From NCBI GenBank assembly GCA_036924855.1, contig JBAGRP010000001.1, positions 3,906,001 to 3,970,000 on the forward strand: DNA of 64,000 nucleotides, in the 5' to 3' direction. The position numbers and the translations under genes were made by a program. The stretch's first letter is position 1. The number at the start of each line of letters is the position of its first letter. Below the pieces are notes generated by a model, which was given only the letters and a program-made list of their open reading frames with translations, did not search any database and was not told the origin of the DNA. Below, one piece after another: positions 63,484 to 64,000 of the stretch. This DNA is from Nitrobacteraceae bacterium AZCC 2146 (GTDB taxonomy: Bacteria; Pseudomonadota; Alphaproteobacteria; Rhizobiales; Xanthobacteraceae).

Positions 63484-64000
63484 ATGTACAACGGCGCCGA
63501 AAAAACATCATATCTCTTGACCCGTCGTGGAGTGTTGTCTGGGGGCGCTGCGATGATAACGGCAGGTGCAGCCCTGTCGCATGAAACGACAGTTCACGCA
63601 GCCGCGCCCATCGCGGCGAAGCAGGCTCCCGGCTTCTATCGCTACAAAGTCGGCGACTTCGAGGTCACTGTCATCACTGATGGTGCACTGGCATTCCCGG
63701 TCGAGAATTTCGTTTCGAACGCGACAACGGAACAGGTCAAGGCCGCGCTTGCTGCAGCCCATCGCGCCACCGATGCCCTGTCCGTTCCATTCTCGCCAAT
63801 CGTCGTGAACACGGGGTCGAAGCTGATCCTGATCGACACTGGTCTCGGCGATGCGGCGTTTGAGCGAAGCAAAGGCACAGTCGGGCAATTCGCGACCAAC
63901 CTGAAGGCTGCGGGTCTTGAACGCTCGAATATCGATGCCGTCGTGATCTCCCACTTCCATATCGATCATGTGGATGGCCTGGTTGCCGCGGATGGCAAGC
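63484..64000 (+). CDS. Tat-exported metallo-beta-lactamase-fold hydrolase (runs off the right edge)
   Basis: 172 residues visible. A twin-arginine signal (TRRGVLSGGAAMITAGAALS) leads to the MBL fold: VTVITDGALAFPVENF, ILIDTGLGD and the metal motif SHFHIDHVDGL. The class includes lactonases, sulfatases and other hydrolases. GAGG lies nine bases before the ATG. The C-terminal half, with the later His ligands, is outside the window. Confidence 0.85.
   Translation, partial: MYNGAEKTSYLLTRRGVLSGGAAMITAGAALSHETTVHAAAPIAAKQAPGFYRYKVGDFEVTVITDGALAFPVENFVSNATTEQVKAALAAAHRATDALSVPFSPIVVNTGSKLILIDTGLGDAAFERSKGTVGQFATNLKAAGLERSNIDAVVISHFHIDHVDGLVAADGK

Overview
The window looks like an alphaproteobacterial chromosome of the Bradyrhizobium/Rhodopseudomonas type (Nitrobacteraceae). 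The base composition is GC-rich. It carries a SigF/NrsF-type ECF pair, an IS66/IS5/IS110/IS3 mix, minCDE, a phasin, a sorbitol/mannitol-type ABC operon and many small lineage-specific proteins. This assignment is inference from gene content; no rRNA or other definitive marker is present. The density of broken genes and insertion sequences marks it as an accessory, island-like region.

Layout. 0-4 kb: the edge of an SGNH hydrolase, a LOG-like nucleotide-binding protein, a frameshifted S1/P1 nuclease and a membrane ABM-domain protein. 4-10 kb: a polar amino-acid-type ABC system (binding protein, fused permease-ATPase) with an M20 peptidase-like protein and a frameshifted M24 peptidase, divergent from a LysR regulator. 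10.7-14.1 kb: a Bug/TctC binding protein plus an FAD monooxygenase, divergent from a second LysR. 15-17.3 kb: minCDE beside a truncated AAA ATPase. 17.7-26.9 kb: small proteins, a phasin, a metallophosphoesterase remnant, and an IS66 element that splits a YedK/SRAP gene with an 8-bp target duplication.

27.7-42.6 kb is a copper/envelope-stress island. It holds CusF, small secreted proteins, a DUF2933-like protein, an outer-membrane barrel, an ECF sigma factor with its NrsF anti-sigma, CusCBA with a FixH-like protein, a cysteine-rich DUF2946-like protein, DUF411 and a Spy/CpxP-like protein. Four perfect GTAACC-N16-CGAA sites lie upstream of cusF, two paralogous small secreted protein genes and the sigma gene itself, and a near match precedes a fifth gene. 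This ties them into one proposed ECF regulon and is the most interesting signal in the window. One of the small genes, with its promoter and the 3' end of nrsF, has been copied about 2.9 kb away.

42.6-53.3 kb is a decayed and mobile zone. It has MFS and OpgC remnants, a cytochrome b561, a 2TM SLATT-like protein near a DUF2235 hydrolase, an IS5 element with a frameshift signal, an IS110 transposase gene split by a compact 2.56-kb large-serine-recombinase element, a frameshifted IS3 transposase and a tRNA-like gene with a 6-nt anticodon loop. 53.5-63 kb is a polyol uptake and catabolism operon: HAD phosphatase, SorC-type regulator, SmoEFG-like transporter, an ATPase broken by one amber codon, a short-chain dehydrogenase, an FGGY kinase and a PfkB kinase. 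The window ends inside a Tat-exported metallo-beta-lactamase-fold hydrolase.
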